Positions 47,987-56,562 of a DNA stretch of 64,000 bases are shown piece by piece. The DNA comes from JBIQKZ01 sp044464765 (GTDB lineage Bacteria; Pseudomonadota; Gammaproteobacteria; Burkholderiales; Burkholderiaceae_B). Every line of letters starts with the position of its first letter. Position 1 is the first letter of the stretch. Under the pieces are notes generated by a model. That model saw only the letters and a program-made list of their open reading frames with translations, searched no databases and was not told where the DNA came from. The DNA is taken from positions 193,170 through 257,169 of the forward strand of contig JBIQKZ010000003.1 in assembly GCA_044464765.1 (NCBI GenBank), given 5' to 3'. Made by a program: the position numbers and the translations under genes.

Positions 47987-49192
47987 TTATACCCGTTCGA
48001 GGATGACTGCTATCCCCTGCCCCACGCCAATACACATGGTGCATAAGGCATAACGGCCGCCCGTGCGGTGCAGTTGGTTGACCGCGGTAATCGCCAGACG
48101 GGCGCCGCTTGCACCCAGAGGGTGACCCAGGGCGATAGCACCACCGTACTGGTTGACACGCGGATCGTTGTCGGCCACACCCAACATGCGTAAAACCGCC
48201 AGGCCTTGCGAAGCGAACGCTTCGTTCAGCTCGATGACGTCCATTTGCTCGATCGACAAGCCGGCCAGCGCGAGCGCTTTCTGCGAGGCGGGAGCGGGCC
48301 CGATGCCCATGATTCGGGGCTCGACACCGGCCGTAGCCATGGCCACTACGCGCGCACGCGGGGTAAGCCCTTGTTCCTTGGCGGCAGCTTCGCTAGCCAC
48401 CAGCAACGCGCAGGCGCCATCATTGACCCCCGAAGCATTGCCCGCCGTGATAGTGCCGTCCGCGCGGACGATGGGCTTCAGCTTGGCCAACGCCTCGAGG
48501 TTGGTCTGGCGCGGGTGCTCGTCGGTATCAACCATTACAGGGTCGCCCTTGCGCTGGGGAACGGCAACCGGTGCGATCTCGTCTTTCAGGTAGCCCGCCT
48601 TCTGGGCTGCCGCCGCCTTTTCCTGGCTGGCCAGTGCGAACAGGTCTTGATCCTCGCGAGCTACCTTGAACTGGTCGGCTACGTTTTCAGCGGTCTCGGG
48701 CATGGAATCCACCCCGTACTGGGATTTCATCAGCTTGTTCACAAACCGCCACCCAATCGTGGTGTCGTAAATGGCGGCGCTGCGAGAATAGGCGCTCTCG
48801 GCTTTACCCATGACAAACGGAGCGCGGCTCATGCTTTCAACGCCCCCGGCAATCATGAACTGCGTGTCGCCTGAACGAATGGCACGGGCGGCCGACCCCA
48901 AGGCATCCAGCCCCGAGCCGCACAGACGATTGATGGTCGCACCGGGCACGCTGTGCGGCAAACCCGCCAGCAACAAGGACATGCGAGCCACGTTCCGGTT
49001 GTCTTCGCCGGCCTGGTTCGCACACCCGAACAACGTGTCATCGACCCGGCTCCAGTCGACATCGGGATTGCGCTGCATAAGCGCCTTGATCGGCACGGCG
49101 CCAAGATCGTCCGCGCGCACCGACGCCAGGGAGCCGCCATAACGGCCGAAGGGAGTGCGAATGGCATCGCAAATAAAAGCGTCTGTAGTCAT
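47987..49192 (-). CDS. pcaF: Acetyl-CoA acyltransferase, 3-oxoadipyl-CoA thiolase type
   Basis: A 401-residue thiolase starting MTTDAFICDAIRTPFGRYGG. The acylated Cys is in NRLCGSGLDALG, with GGVESMSRAPFVM following. The catalytic HPLGASGARL and C-terminal LCTMCIGVGQGIAV (second Cys) are present. The N-terminal DAIRTPFGRYGGSLA and FGCANQAGEDNRNVARM stretches are those of PcaF/PaaJ enzymes that cleave 3-oxoadipyl-CoA to succinyl-CoA and acetyl-CoA. No other aromatic-degradation gene is adjacent, so the specific substrate remains an inference. Confidence 0.87.
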   Translation of the reverse strand: MTTDAFICDAIRTPFGRYGGSLASVRADDLGAVPIKALMQRNPDVDWSRVDDTLFGCANQAGEDNRNVARMSLLLAGLPHSVPGATINRLCGSGLDALGSAARAIRSGDTQFMIAGGVESMSRAPFVMGKAESAYSRSAAIYDTTIGWRFVNKLMKSQYGVDSMPETAENVADQFKVAREDQDLFALASQEKAAAAQKAGYLKDEIAPVAVPQRKGDPVMVDTDEHPRQTNLEALAKLKPIVRADGTITAGNASGVNDGACALLVASEAAAKEQGLTPRARVVAMATAGVEPRIMGIGPAPASQKALALAGLSIEQMDVIELNEAFASQGLAVLRMLGVADNDPRVNQYGGAIALGHPLGASGARLAITAVNQLHRTGGRYALCTMCIGVGQGIAVILERV

Positions 49193-49261
49193 AATTAAAA
49201 ACCTGAGCAGTCGAGAAAGACAAATAGCGCCCCACATGGACGAGGCAAGTAGCCCTTATCC

Positions 49262-49289
49262 AAAAAACCCTCGGGGTAGCGAGGGTTTT
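49262..49289 (-). terminator. Terminator downstream of sodB
   Basis: CCCTCG and CGAGGG pair around six bases (49268-49285); on the minus strand a run of six T follows. It lies about 30 bases after the sodB stop. A shorter T-run on the plus side makes it partly bidirectional. Confidence 0.85.
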
Positions 49290-49315
49290 GGCGTTGGGCT
49301 TATCAGGAGATGCGT

Positions 49316-49894
49316 TTAGCCAAGATTCTTGGCCGCAAAATCCCAGTTGGCCAGTTTCCAGAAGCTTTCCAGATACTTGGGCCGGGCATTGCGGTAATCG
49401 ATGTAGTACGCATGCTCCCAGACATCACAGGTAAGCAGCGGAACATCGCTGGTGGTGATGGGGGTGGCGGCATTGCTGGTGTTGACGATGTCGAGCGTAC
49501 CGTCGGCCTTTTTCACCAGCCAGGTCCAGCCCGAGCCGAAGTTGCCTGCCGCCGATTTGTTGAACGCCTCGATGAAAGCAGCCGTGCTGCCCCACTTTGC
49601 GTTGATGGCTTCGGCCAGCTTGCCGCTGGGCTCGCCGCCGCCGTTGGGGGACAGGGAGTTCCAGTAGAAAGTGTGGTTCCAGACCTGAGCAGCGTTATTG
49701 AACACCCCGCCGGACGCCTTCTTGATGATGTCTTCGAGCGAGGCCGATTCAAATTCGGTGCCGGCGACCAGGTTGTTCAGGTTGGTGACGTAAGCCTGGT
49801 GATGTTTGCCGTAGTGATACTCGAGCGTTTCTTTGGAAATCGTGGGAGCCAGCGCATCAAGTTCGTAGGGAAGGGGGGGAAGCGTAAATGCCAT
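49316..49894 (-). CDS. sodB: Iron superoxide dismutase
   Basis: A 192-residue Fe/Mn SOD: YHYGKHHQAYVTNLNNL (first metal His), NHTFYWNSLSP (second), and DVWEHAYYIDYRNARP with the Asp and His ligands. The AQVWNHTFYW stretch and GSGWTWLV fit the iron enzyme of Proteobacteria. It dismutates superoxide in the cytoplasm. It has its own terminator. Confidence 0.95.
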   Translation of the reverse strand: MAFTLPPLPYELDALAPTISKETLEYHYGKHHQAYVTNLNNLVAGTEFESASLEDIIKKASGGVFNNAAQVWNHTFYWNSLSPNGGGEPSGKLAEAINAKWGSTAAFIEAFNKSAAGNFGSGWTWLVKKADGTLDIVNTSNAATPITTSDVPLLTCDVWEHAYYIDYRNARPKYLESFWKLANWDFAAKNLG

Positions 49895-49949
49895 GTCAAT
49901 ATCCTTCTAAAAAATGTGTTGGTAATTCTGTTTCTATTGTACAGAGAGA

Positions 49950-51296
49950 CTACAGCAAACTGCTGCTAACCAGAACCTGTACCTCAGCGCCGCCCTGATC
50001 CAGTTCGATGCTCAAGCGGTCACCCTTGGTCAAGTCTAACGCATTTCTGACCAGTTCCCCCCGCTCGTCGCGCACGATGGCATAGCCTCGACCCAGGATT
50101 CTTCGGGGGTTGAGCGCTTCCAGGGTTTGCACGGCAAAGGCCACCCTGGCCTGCAGGGGCGGCAGGCTGCGCTGCGCCGCCTCGGCCAGCCGCTGCCGGC
50201 TTCTGGCCAGTTCCCGCGCGTATGAGGCGACATCGGGCCGACCCGAGCGCAATCGGGTGGTGAGATAGGTTAAACGAGCCTGATGCCGTTCCAGAGGTCG
50301 TGCAGCGGCTTGGGCCAGCCGCCACCTGAGCGCAAGAAGACGCTCGTTTTGATGATCCAGCCGTTGTTGCGGCGAAACCAGCAAGGCCACCGCCCGATCC
50401 AAACGCAAGGCCGCCCGTTCAAGAAACCTGCGCTGCTGACCGACCAACGCCTGAAACGCAGCATTGACCTGCGCCAGGCATTCTTGGCGCGGCATACAGC
50501 ATAATTCGGCCGCCGCTGTCGGTGTCGGGGCCCGCAAGTCGGCGACAAAGTCCGCAATCGTGAAATCGGTTTCATGCCCCACCCCACTGATGACTGGAAT
50601 CGGACACGCTGCGATGGTTCGCGCCAAAGCCTCGTCGTTGAAGCTCCATAGATCTTCCAGGCTGCCGCCGCCTCGCACCAGCAGCAAGGTATCGACCTCG
50701 TTGCGTTCGATGGCGGTTTCCAGGGCCTGCACAAGCCTTGGTGCGGAATCGGCGCCCTGGACCGGAGCCGGATACACGACAACGCAAACATGCGGCGCAC
50801 GGCGACCCAATGCGGTGAGGACGTCGTGCAAGGCGGCAGCGGCCAGTGACGTAATAACGCCCACCGTACGCGGCATGGCGGGAATGACGCTCTTGCGGGC
50901 GGGGTCGAACAGCCCCTGGCTGTCGAGTTTGAGCTTCAGGGCAAGAAAGGCTTCATGCAAATCACCCTGGCCCGCGCGTCGCATGGATTCAACCTGCAAC
51001 TGGTATTCGCCGCGGGCCTCGTAGAGCGTTGCGTTGGCGCGCAGCTCGAATTTCTCGCCGGCCTTGGGTGTAAACCCAAGCGTTTGGGCACGGCCCCTGA
51101 ACATGACGGCCCTGACAGAGGCCTGGTCATCCTTGATCGTGAAATACCAATGCCCCGAAGCCGCCTGGGTAAAGTTGGATACCTCGCCTTTCACGCGGAC
51201 GCGCGAAAAATGCCCTTCAAGCAGGCGGCCGACGCGACGATTCAACTGAGCAACAGAAAGCAGTTGATCGTCTTCTGAAAGGGGCGGAAAACTCAT
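49950..51296 (-). CDS. xseA: Exonuclease VII large subunit
   Basis: A 448-residue protein starting MSFPPLSEDDQLLSV. The N-terminal OB-fold (VRVKGEVSNFTQAASGHWYF) is followed by the catalytic domain (VGVITSLAAAALHDVLTAL, RGGGSLEDLWSFNDE, SGVGHETDFTIADFVADLRA) and a long C-terminal coiled coil. With XseB it degrades single-stranded DNA from both ends. xseB is not in the window. The ATG at 51296 fits the family start. Confidence 0.94.
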   Translation of the reverse strand: MSFPPLSEDDQLLSVAQLNRRVGRLLEGHFSRVRVKGEVSNFTQAASGHWYFTIKDDQASVRAVMFRGRAQTLGFTPKAGEKFELRANATLYEARGEYQLQVESMRRAGQGDLHEAFLALKLKLDSQGLFDPARKSVIPAMPRTVGVITSLAAAALHDVLTALGRRAPHVCVVVYPAPVQGADSAPRLVQALETAIERNEVDTLLLVRGGGSLEDLWSFNDEALARTIAACPIPVISGVGHETDFTIADFVADLRAPTPTAAAELCCMPRQECLAQVNAAFQALVGQQRRFLERAALRLDRAVALLVSPQQRLDHQNERLLALRWRLAQAAARPLERHQARLTYLTTRLRSGRPDVASYARELARSRQRLAEAAQRSLPPLQARVAFAVQTLEALNPRRILGRGYAIVRDERGELVRNALDLTKGDRLSIELDQGGAEVQVLVSSSLL

Positions 51297-51791
51297 GGAG
51301 TGAACTATACCAAATGGCGCCTCCCTTGCCATTCTGGCGCACGCCCCCGTGCAGGCCTTTCCACAGGTGCTGGTTACTTGTCAAATCCACGACATATAGG
51401 GCCAAACCAGGGAACTCATGCCCGACAACTTTAAAAAATTTCAACAACCAATTGATTTATAAAGACTTATTTATTTCACATTAAGTGAACTTAAATTGAT
51501 CAATGAACCACAACGGCAATGAGAACGCGCCTTTCCCGGAATTTGTGCACATAATTATCCACAGCATCTGTGGATACCCGTCGCAAAGCGTTTAGCCGCG
51601 CCATTTTCGATGTCGGATGGCCCTTTAATCGCCGCTTTCCAGCGGTGTTGGCCCACCGCCCATCCTTGCGTCCACCCGGCCCCAGCCCAGGCGAGCGACG
51701 ACGAGGCGATGCGTAAGGGGACACCGGAACAAACAAGCCTTAAAATGCGGTTTTGCCAACGTGGCATAAAACCGTAAAGCCGGAGACACCA
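51297..51791. other. Long intergenic region with AT-rich block and DnaA-box palindrome
   Basis: About 495 bases between the divergent xseA and exbB genes. An unusually AT-rich block (about 51,425-51,510) lies beside a perfect 9+3+9 inverted repeat TATCCACAG-cat-CTGTGGATA (51556-51576), whose left arm is part of a consensus DnaA box TTATCCACA (51555-51563). The right part is GC-rich with no gene seen. It may be a DnaA-responsive control region; replication-origin function is possible but unsupported by a full set of boxes. Confidence 0.5.
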
Positions 51792-52394
51792 TTGCTACAA
51801 ATGATCCACGACGCCGGATGGCCTGTCTGGCTGTTGGTAATTACCTCCGTTCTGGGCGTTGCCCTGATCATCGAACGCTTTCTCTCGCTGCGCGCAAGAC
51901 CCATTCTGCCGCCGCAATTGCTGGACCAGGTCATCGAGCTGGTGCGCCAGGGCCGTGACACGCCGGACGCGCTGGAGCGCCTGGCCGGGAACTCCCCACT
52001 GGGCCGAGTGTTGGCGGAAGTCGTTGCCGTGCGCAATGAACACGACAACTATCGCCGCGCCGCCATAGAAGATGTTGGTAAAGACGTCGCGCACCAGCTC
52101 AACCGCTACATTCCAGCCCTGGCCACCATCGCGGTCGTGGCCCCCTTGCTGGGCCTGTTCGGCACCGTAGTGGGCATGATAGAAATCTTCGGCTCCTACT
52201 CTGCGGCGGCGGCCGATCCCGCACAACTGGCTCGGGGCATTTCGATCGCTCTGTACAACACAGGCCTGGGCATCATCATTGCCGTGCCTGCGCTGATCTT
52301 CCATTACTACTTCCGCTCGCGCGCTGACTACTTCCTGCATCAAATGGAGCGCCAAGCCAGCACGCTTGATCGTATCGTAGGTGCGCGGACATGA
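51792..52394 (+). CDS. exbB: ExbB/TolQ-type proton channel protein
   Basis: A 200-residue protein with three membrane spans: WPVWLLVITSVLGVALIIE near the N-terminus, then IPALATIAVVAPLLGLFGTV and ISIALYNTGLGIIIAVPALI. The middle and last spans carry the conserved ExbB/TolQ pattern. With ExbD it forms the proton-driven motor that energises TonB-like transport or cell-envelope work. The TTG at 51792 is favoured because GGAGA lies five bases upstream; ATG 51801 is the alternative. It overlaps exbD. Confidence 0.92.
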   Translation: MLQMIHDAGWPVWLLVITSVLGVALIIERFLSLRARPILPPQLLDQVIELVRQGRDTPDALERLAGNSPLGRVLAEVVAVRNEHDNYRRAAIEDVGKDVAHQLNRYIPALATIAVVAPLLGLFGTVVGMIEIFGSYSAAAADPAQLARGISIALYNTGLGIIIAVPALIFHYYFRSRADYFLHQMERQASTLDRIVGART

Positions 52395-52807
52395 ATTTCC
52401 GCAGCCGTCAACGCGATGACGAACCCGCCATCAACCTGATCCCCTTGATTGATGTACTGCTCGTCATTCTCATCTTCCTGGCGGCCACCACCTCGTTCAC
52501 ACGACTTAGCCAACTGGATGTCGCTCTGCCCAAGGCCAGCAGCACCGAAACCCTTGACGAAAGCGCCACGATAGAGGTGGCCATCAGTCAGGACGGCCTG
52601 TACGCCATCAACGGCAACCTGCTTTCCGACAACGATACGCTGGCGATTGCGGCGGCGCTGCTCAACGCCCAAGCGGGCAGCCGCGCACTGCCCGTCGTGA
52701 TTCACGCCGATGCGCAAGCGACCCACGATTCCGTCATTCGCGTCATGGAAGCGGCGCAACAGGCCGGTCTTAGTAAAATTCGCTTCGCCACGCAGGGAGC
52801 CCGGTGA
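52391..52807 (+). CDS. exbD: ExbD/TolR-type protein
   Basis: A 138-residue protein with a short cytoplasmic N-terminus, one membrane span containing the essential Asp (INLIPLIDVLLVILIFLAAT), and a periplasmic domain. It partners ExbB, encoded immediately upstream with an ATGA overlap, and precedes lpxK with another overlap. Confidence 0.94.
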   Translation: MNFRSRQRDDEPAINLIPLIDVLLVILIFLAATTSFTRLSQLDVALPKASSTETLDESATIEVAISQDGLYAINGNLLSDNDTLAIAAALLNAQAGSRALPVVIHADAQATHDSVIRVMEAAQQAGLSKIRFATQGAR

Positions 52808-53895
52808 AAACGCCCTATGCCGTGACGCGCTGGGTTCATCAAGCCTGGCAACACAAGGGTTGGGTCAGCACGCTGCTTCTGCCGCTTTCCTGGATCGTGG
52901 CGCTGGCCATACGCCATAAGCAGCGTCGCCCACGCACCAAGCCGGCCCTGGCCAACTGCCCACCCATCGTGGTCATCGGAAACCTGGTTGCGGGAGGCAC
53001 TGGGAAAACGCCTGTTGTCATTGCCGTTGCCCAGGCCCTGGCGCTTCGGGGCTGGCAGCCCGGCGTCATCAGCCGAGGCTACGGCGCGCGTCTGGGCGAG
53101 CACGCCAGGTCCGGATCAGGTGCGCTGGACCCTGCCCTGTTTGGCGATGAACCCGCCCTGATTTCCCGGGCCACAGGATCGCCGATCGCCGTGCATCCGC
53201 AGCGTGTCAAGGCGCTGGAAACCCTCCTGGCCGACTATCCGCACGTGGATGTCGTGCTGTCCGACGATGGGCTGCAGCACCAAGCCCTACCCCGGACCGT
53301 GGAAATCGTTGTCCAGGATGCCCGAGGCATCGGCAACGGTCGATTGCTGCCGGCGGGGCCGTTACGCGAACCCGCCTCCCGCCTGGAAACCGTCGATTTC
53401 ATCATCACGAACCTGAGCGCCGGACAGCCCGCACCGCAACGGTCTGGCACGGCGCCGACGAATCGATCTGTCCTGATGCGCCTGACGCCCGATAGCGCGA
53501 CCCATCTCGTCACGGGCCGCACCATGCCCTGGCCGCAATGGCTTGAGCAACACGGGACCGTTGCTCCGGTCGATGCCGTCGCCGCCATTGGCCAGCCGGA
53601 CCGCTTTTTTTCAATGCTCCGTTACAGCGGGCTAACGCTGAACACCACCGTGCGCTTGCCGGACCATGACGCCTATGCCGACTCTCCCTTCCAGAGCCTG
53701 ACGTCTCCCGTGATCCTGATTACCGCCAAAGACGCAGTAAAGTGTACCCGCTTTCAAGACACCCGCTTGTGGGTGGTCAATGCAACACCCGTTTTTTCCA
53801 ACCCAGGCTGGCTTGACGAACTCGAGACGCGTCTTTGCGCCAGGATTGCCAAAAACCCGGTTGGGGACAGTACACTTGAGCCTTCAAACACATAA
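52804..53895 (+). CDS. lpxK: Tetraacyldisaccharide 4'-kinase
   Basis: A 363-residue inner-membrane-associated kinase: an N-terminal membrane segment (STLLLPLSWIVALAI), Walker A in VGNLVAGGTGKTPVVI-like form (GNLVAGGTGKTPV), GVISRGYGARL, and VLSDDGLQHQALPR with the catalytic Asp. It phosphorylates the lipid A disaccharide in lipopolysaccharide synthesis. It sits in the exbB-exbD-lpxK-ycaR-kdsB row common in Burkholderiales. Confidence 0.95.
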   Translation: MKTPYAVTRWVHQAWQHKGWVSTLLLPLSWIVALAIRHKQRRPRTKPALANCPPIVVIGNLVAGGTGKTPVVIAVAQALALRGWQPGVISRGYGARLGEHARSGSGALDPALFGDEPALISRATGSPIAVHPQRVKALETLLADYPHVDVVLSDDGLQHQALPRTVEIVVQDARGIGNGRLLPAGPLREPASRLETVDFIITNLSAGQPAPQRSGTAPTNRSVLMRLTPDSATHLVTGRTMPWPQWLEQHGTVAPVDAVAAIGQPDRFFSMLRYSGLTLNTTVRLPDHDAYADSPFQSLTSPVILITAKDAVKCTRFQDTRLWVVNATPVFSNPGWLDELETRLCARIAKNPVGDSTLEPSNT

Positions 53896-53910
53896 TTGCT
53901 GGAGCCTCTT

Positions 53911-54162
53911 GTGAATTCCCATTTATTGGAAATCCTGGTCTGCCCATTGTGCAAAGGACCCCTGCGCCACGATCGCGAACACCACGAACTGATCTGCTCC
54001 GCTGACAAACTGGCCTTCCCCGTACGGGACGGGATCCCTGTCATGTTGGAATCCGAAGCGCGCTCTACCGTCGCAGCGGCCGGCGCTGCCCCGCAGGCCG
54101 ACCCCACCGGGCCCCCCGCCGCCACCGGCGACGCAGACCATTCCAGTCCCGACCCATCGTGA
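53911..54162 (+). CDS. ycaR: Trm112/YcaR-family small protein
   Basis: An 83-residue protein starting at a GTG (53911, after GGAG). The first 60 residues are the Trm112-like domain (LLEILVCPLCKGPLRHD, ELICSADKLAFPVRDGIPVM). The family zinc site is only partly kept (CPLC plus one Cys). The C-terminal 25 residues are a Pro/Ala-rich extension. It lies between lpxK and kdsB as in many Gram-negative genomes. Its function is not established. Confidence 0.88.
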   Translation: MNSHLLEILVCPLCKGPLRHDREHHELICSADKLAFPVRDGIPVMLESEARSTVAAAGAAPQADPTGPPAATGDADHSSPDPS

Positions 54163-54923
54163 GCTTTACCGCCATTATCCCTGCCCGCGCAGGCTCTACT
54201 CGCTTACCTGGAAAACCGCTGCTGGATATTGCCGGCAAGCCCATGGTCGTGCGCACGGCGGAACGTGCCCGTCTTTCCCGCGCCGATCGGGTGGTCGTCG
54301 CCACCGACGACCCGGCCATTGTGCACGCCGTACAGCGCCACGGCTTCGAAGCCCTGCTGACAGCCAGCAAACACCCCACCGGCACGGATCGGCTCGCCCA
54401 GGTCAGCGACATGCTGGCCCTGGACAACGATGCCATTGTCGTGAATGTGCAAGGCGACGAACCCTTGATCGACCCGGACCATATCAACGCGGTTGCCGAT
54501 TTGCTTGACGCACGGGAAGACGCCGCCATTGCCACCTGCGCCTGTCCGATCACGAGCGCCGACGCCATGTTCAACCCCAACGCCGTCAAAGTCGTTTGCG
54601 ACGCCCGACAGTTGGCGCTGTACTTTTCTCGGGCGCCCATACCCTGGGCCAGAGATGCGTTGGCCGACGGAAAGCGTGTCTTGGCCAAGAATCTTCCCGC
54701 ACTGCACCATATCGGCCTGTACGCGTATCGCGCACATTTTCTGCGACGCTTCCCAACACTTCCCATCGGACCGCTGGAAACCTTCGAAGCACTGGAACAG
54801 TTGCGCGCCCTCGAGAACGGTTATTCGATAGCGGTACTGACCACACATAGCCCGCCCGCAGCAGGGGTCGACACCCAGGACGACCTGGTGCGCGTGCGCG
54901 ATATATTCGTAAATCGGTTATAA
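54159..54923 (+). CDS. kdsB: CMP-KDO synthetase
   Basis: A 254-residue nucleotidyltransferase: FTAIIPARAGSTRLPGKPLL, VVVATDDPAIVHAV, VVNVQGDEPLIDPD and LYAYRAHFLRRF are the KdsB signatures. It activates KDO with CTP for lipopolysaccharide core synthesis. It begins with a GTG overlapping the ycaR stop (GTGA). Confidence 0.95.
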   Translation: MSFTAIIPARAGSTRLPGKPLLDIAGKPMVVRTAERARLSRADRVVVATDDPAIVHAVQRHGFEALLTASKHPTGTDRLAQVSDMLALDNDAIVVNVQGDEPLIDPDHINAVADLLDAREDAAIATCACPITSADAMFNPNAVKVVCDARQLALYFSRAPIPWARDALADGKRVLAKNLPALHHIGLYAYRAHFLRRFPTLPIGPLETFEALEQLRALENGYSIAVLTTHSPPAAGVDTQDDLVRVRDIFVNRL

Positions 54924-55022
54924 ATCGAGTTCTAATTTTCTGATCCGACCCGAAGAAACCAGCACATATTGCTGCGTTGCGGCATAATCAGAAAGTTTAA
55001 AAAAGTAATCCAGGAGAAATTC

Positions 55023-55679
55023 ATGCGACTGATTCTGCTCGGCCCCCCAGGCGCTGGCAAAGGCACCCAGGCAGCGTTCATCACCGAAAAATTCGGCATC
55101 CCCCAAATATCCACGGGCGATATGCTTAGGGCCGCGGTCAAGGCACAAACTCCGCTCGGTCTGGAAGCCAAGAAGATCATGGACACCGGCGGCCTGGTAT
55201 CCGATGAGATCATCATCGGCCTGGTGCGTGATCGCCTGGCGCAACCCGACTGTGAGCACGGCTACTTGTTCGATGGATTTCCACGCACGATTCCACAAGC
55301 GGACGCGCTGAAAGATGCCAACATCCCTCTGGACTTCGTCATCGAGATTGTCGTGCCCGACGAGAACATCATCGAGCGCATGAGCGGTCGACGGGTGCAC
55401 CCTGCCAGCGGGCGGAGCTATCATGTTACGTTCAACCCCCCTCAGGCGGAAGGCAAAGACGACCTCACCGGAGAACCATTGGTGCAGCGCGACGACGACC
55501 GGGAAGAAACCGTGCGCCACCGCCTGTCGGTCTACCAGGACCAGACACGCCCCTTGGTCGACTACTATTCCCAATGGGCGCAAAGCAACGATGGCAAAGC
55601 TCCCGCCTTCCGGCAAATTTCCGGTGTTGGCACGCTGGACGAGATCAAAGAGCGCATCAATCAGGCCTTGAACGCCTAA
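55023..55679 (+). CDS. adk: Adenylate kinase
   Basis: A 218-residue long-form adenylate kinase: P-loop LLGPPGAGKGTQA, FPRTIPQADAL, and a LID domain (GRRVHPASGRSYHVTFNPP) without the zinc cysteines, as in Proteobacteria. It interconverts AMP, ADP and ATP. The ATG at 55023 follows AGGAG. A hairpin terminator lies 28 bases after the stop. Confidence 0.97.
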   Translation: MRLILLGPPGAGKGTQAAFITEKFGIPQISTGDMLRAAVKAQTPLGLEAKKIMDTGGLVSDEIIIGLVRDRLAQPDCEHGYLFDGFPRTIPQADALKDANIPLDFVIEIVVPDENIIERMSGRRVHPASGRSYHVTFNPPQAEGKDDLTGEPLVQRDDDREETVRHRLSVYQDQTRPLVDYYSQWAQSNDGKAPAFRQISGVGTLDEIKERINQALNA

Positions 55680-55706
55680 GTCCCGCTCACCTCAATCCGA
55701 CAACAC

Positions 55707-55728
55707 AAACGGGCCTGCAGGCCCGTTT
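55707..55728 (+). terminator. Terminator-like palindrome after adk
   Basis: AAACGGGCC and GGCCCGTTT form a nine-pair stem around TGCA; the T-run is part of the stem (TTTG). It lies between adk and the SDR gene, whose start is only 17 bases further on. Confidence 0.65.
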
Positions 55729-55744
55729 GCACGATGAGACAACT

Positions 55745-56503
55745 ATGGAAATCAAGAACAAAGTGTTTATTGTCACCGGCGGTGCGTCGGGATTGGGTGC
55801 CGGTACGGCCCGCATGTTGGTCCAACAAGGTGCGCGCGTGGTGCTTGCCGATGTACAAGACGAAGCCGGACAGGCGCTTGCCAACGAACTGGGCCAAACC
55901 TATGTGCATTGCGATGTCACCCAGGAAGCGGATGCCCAGGCCGTGGTCGACGCCGCCGTCACGCTGGGCCCCCTGTTTGGCCTGATCAATTGCGCCGGCG
56001 TGGCTCCGGCATCGCGCACCGTCGGCAAGAACGGCCCGCATGCACTGGAGCTATTCCAGAAGGTTGTCATGATCAACCTGGTGGGCACGTTCAACATGAC
56101 GCGGTTGGCCGCAGCGGCGATGTCCGCCAATCAGCCCGAACCCACCAAGGAACGCGGCGTTGTGATCAACACCGCGTCGGTGGCCGCCTACGACGGTCAA
56201 ATCGGCCAGGCGGCTTACGCGGCATCCAAGGCCGGTGTCGCAGGCATGACCTTGCCAATCGCCCGAGACTTGTCCACCATTGGCATACGTTGCGTAACCA
56301 TCGCCCCAGGCATTTTCGGCACACCCATGGTGTTCGGCATGCCGCAGGAAGTGCAGGAATCCCTGGCTGCCAGCATTCCCTTTCCGTCGCGGCTGGGTCG
56401 ACCCGAAGACTATGCAAAACTGGTGCACAGCATTATTGTCAATGAAATGCTTAACGGCGAAACCATCCGCCTGGATGGCGCGATACGCATGGCGCCGCGC
56501 TAA
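55745..56503 (+). CDS. Short-chain dehydrogenase, 3-hydroxyacyl-CoA dehydrogenase type
   Basis: A 252-residue classical SDR: cofactor motif VTGGASGLGAGTARML, NCAGVAPA, the catalytic Ser region VVINTASVAAYDGQIGQ, and the Y-x-x-x-K in AAYAASKAGVAGM. The length, the Asp after the second strand (VVLADVQDEAG), and the C-terminal FGTPMVFGMP pattern fit the HSD17B10-like 3-hydroxyacyl-CoA/2-methyl-3-hydroxybutyryl-CoA dehydrogenases that use NAD. It probably acts in fatty acid or branched amino acid breakdown. Substrate is inferred. Confidence 0.88.
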   Translation: MEIKNKVFIVTGGASGLGAGTARMLVQQGARVVLADVQDEAGQALANELGQTYVHCDVTQEADAQAVVDAAVTLGPLFGLINCAGVAPASRTVGKNGPHALELFQKVVMINLVGTFNMTRLAAAAMSANQPEPTKERGVVINTASVAAYDGQIGQAAYAASKAGVAGMTLPIARDLSTIGIRCVTIAPGIFGTPMVFGMPQEVQESLAASIPFPSRLGRPEDYAKLVHSIIVNEMLNGETIRLDGAIRMAPR

Positions 56504-56562
56504 AGGCGCAGACAATTCACACAAGGACGCCCGGTGCACATAAATACCGCTCCTTCAGCGCC

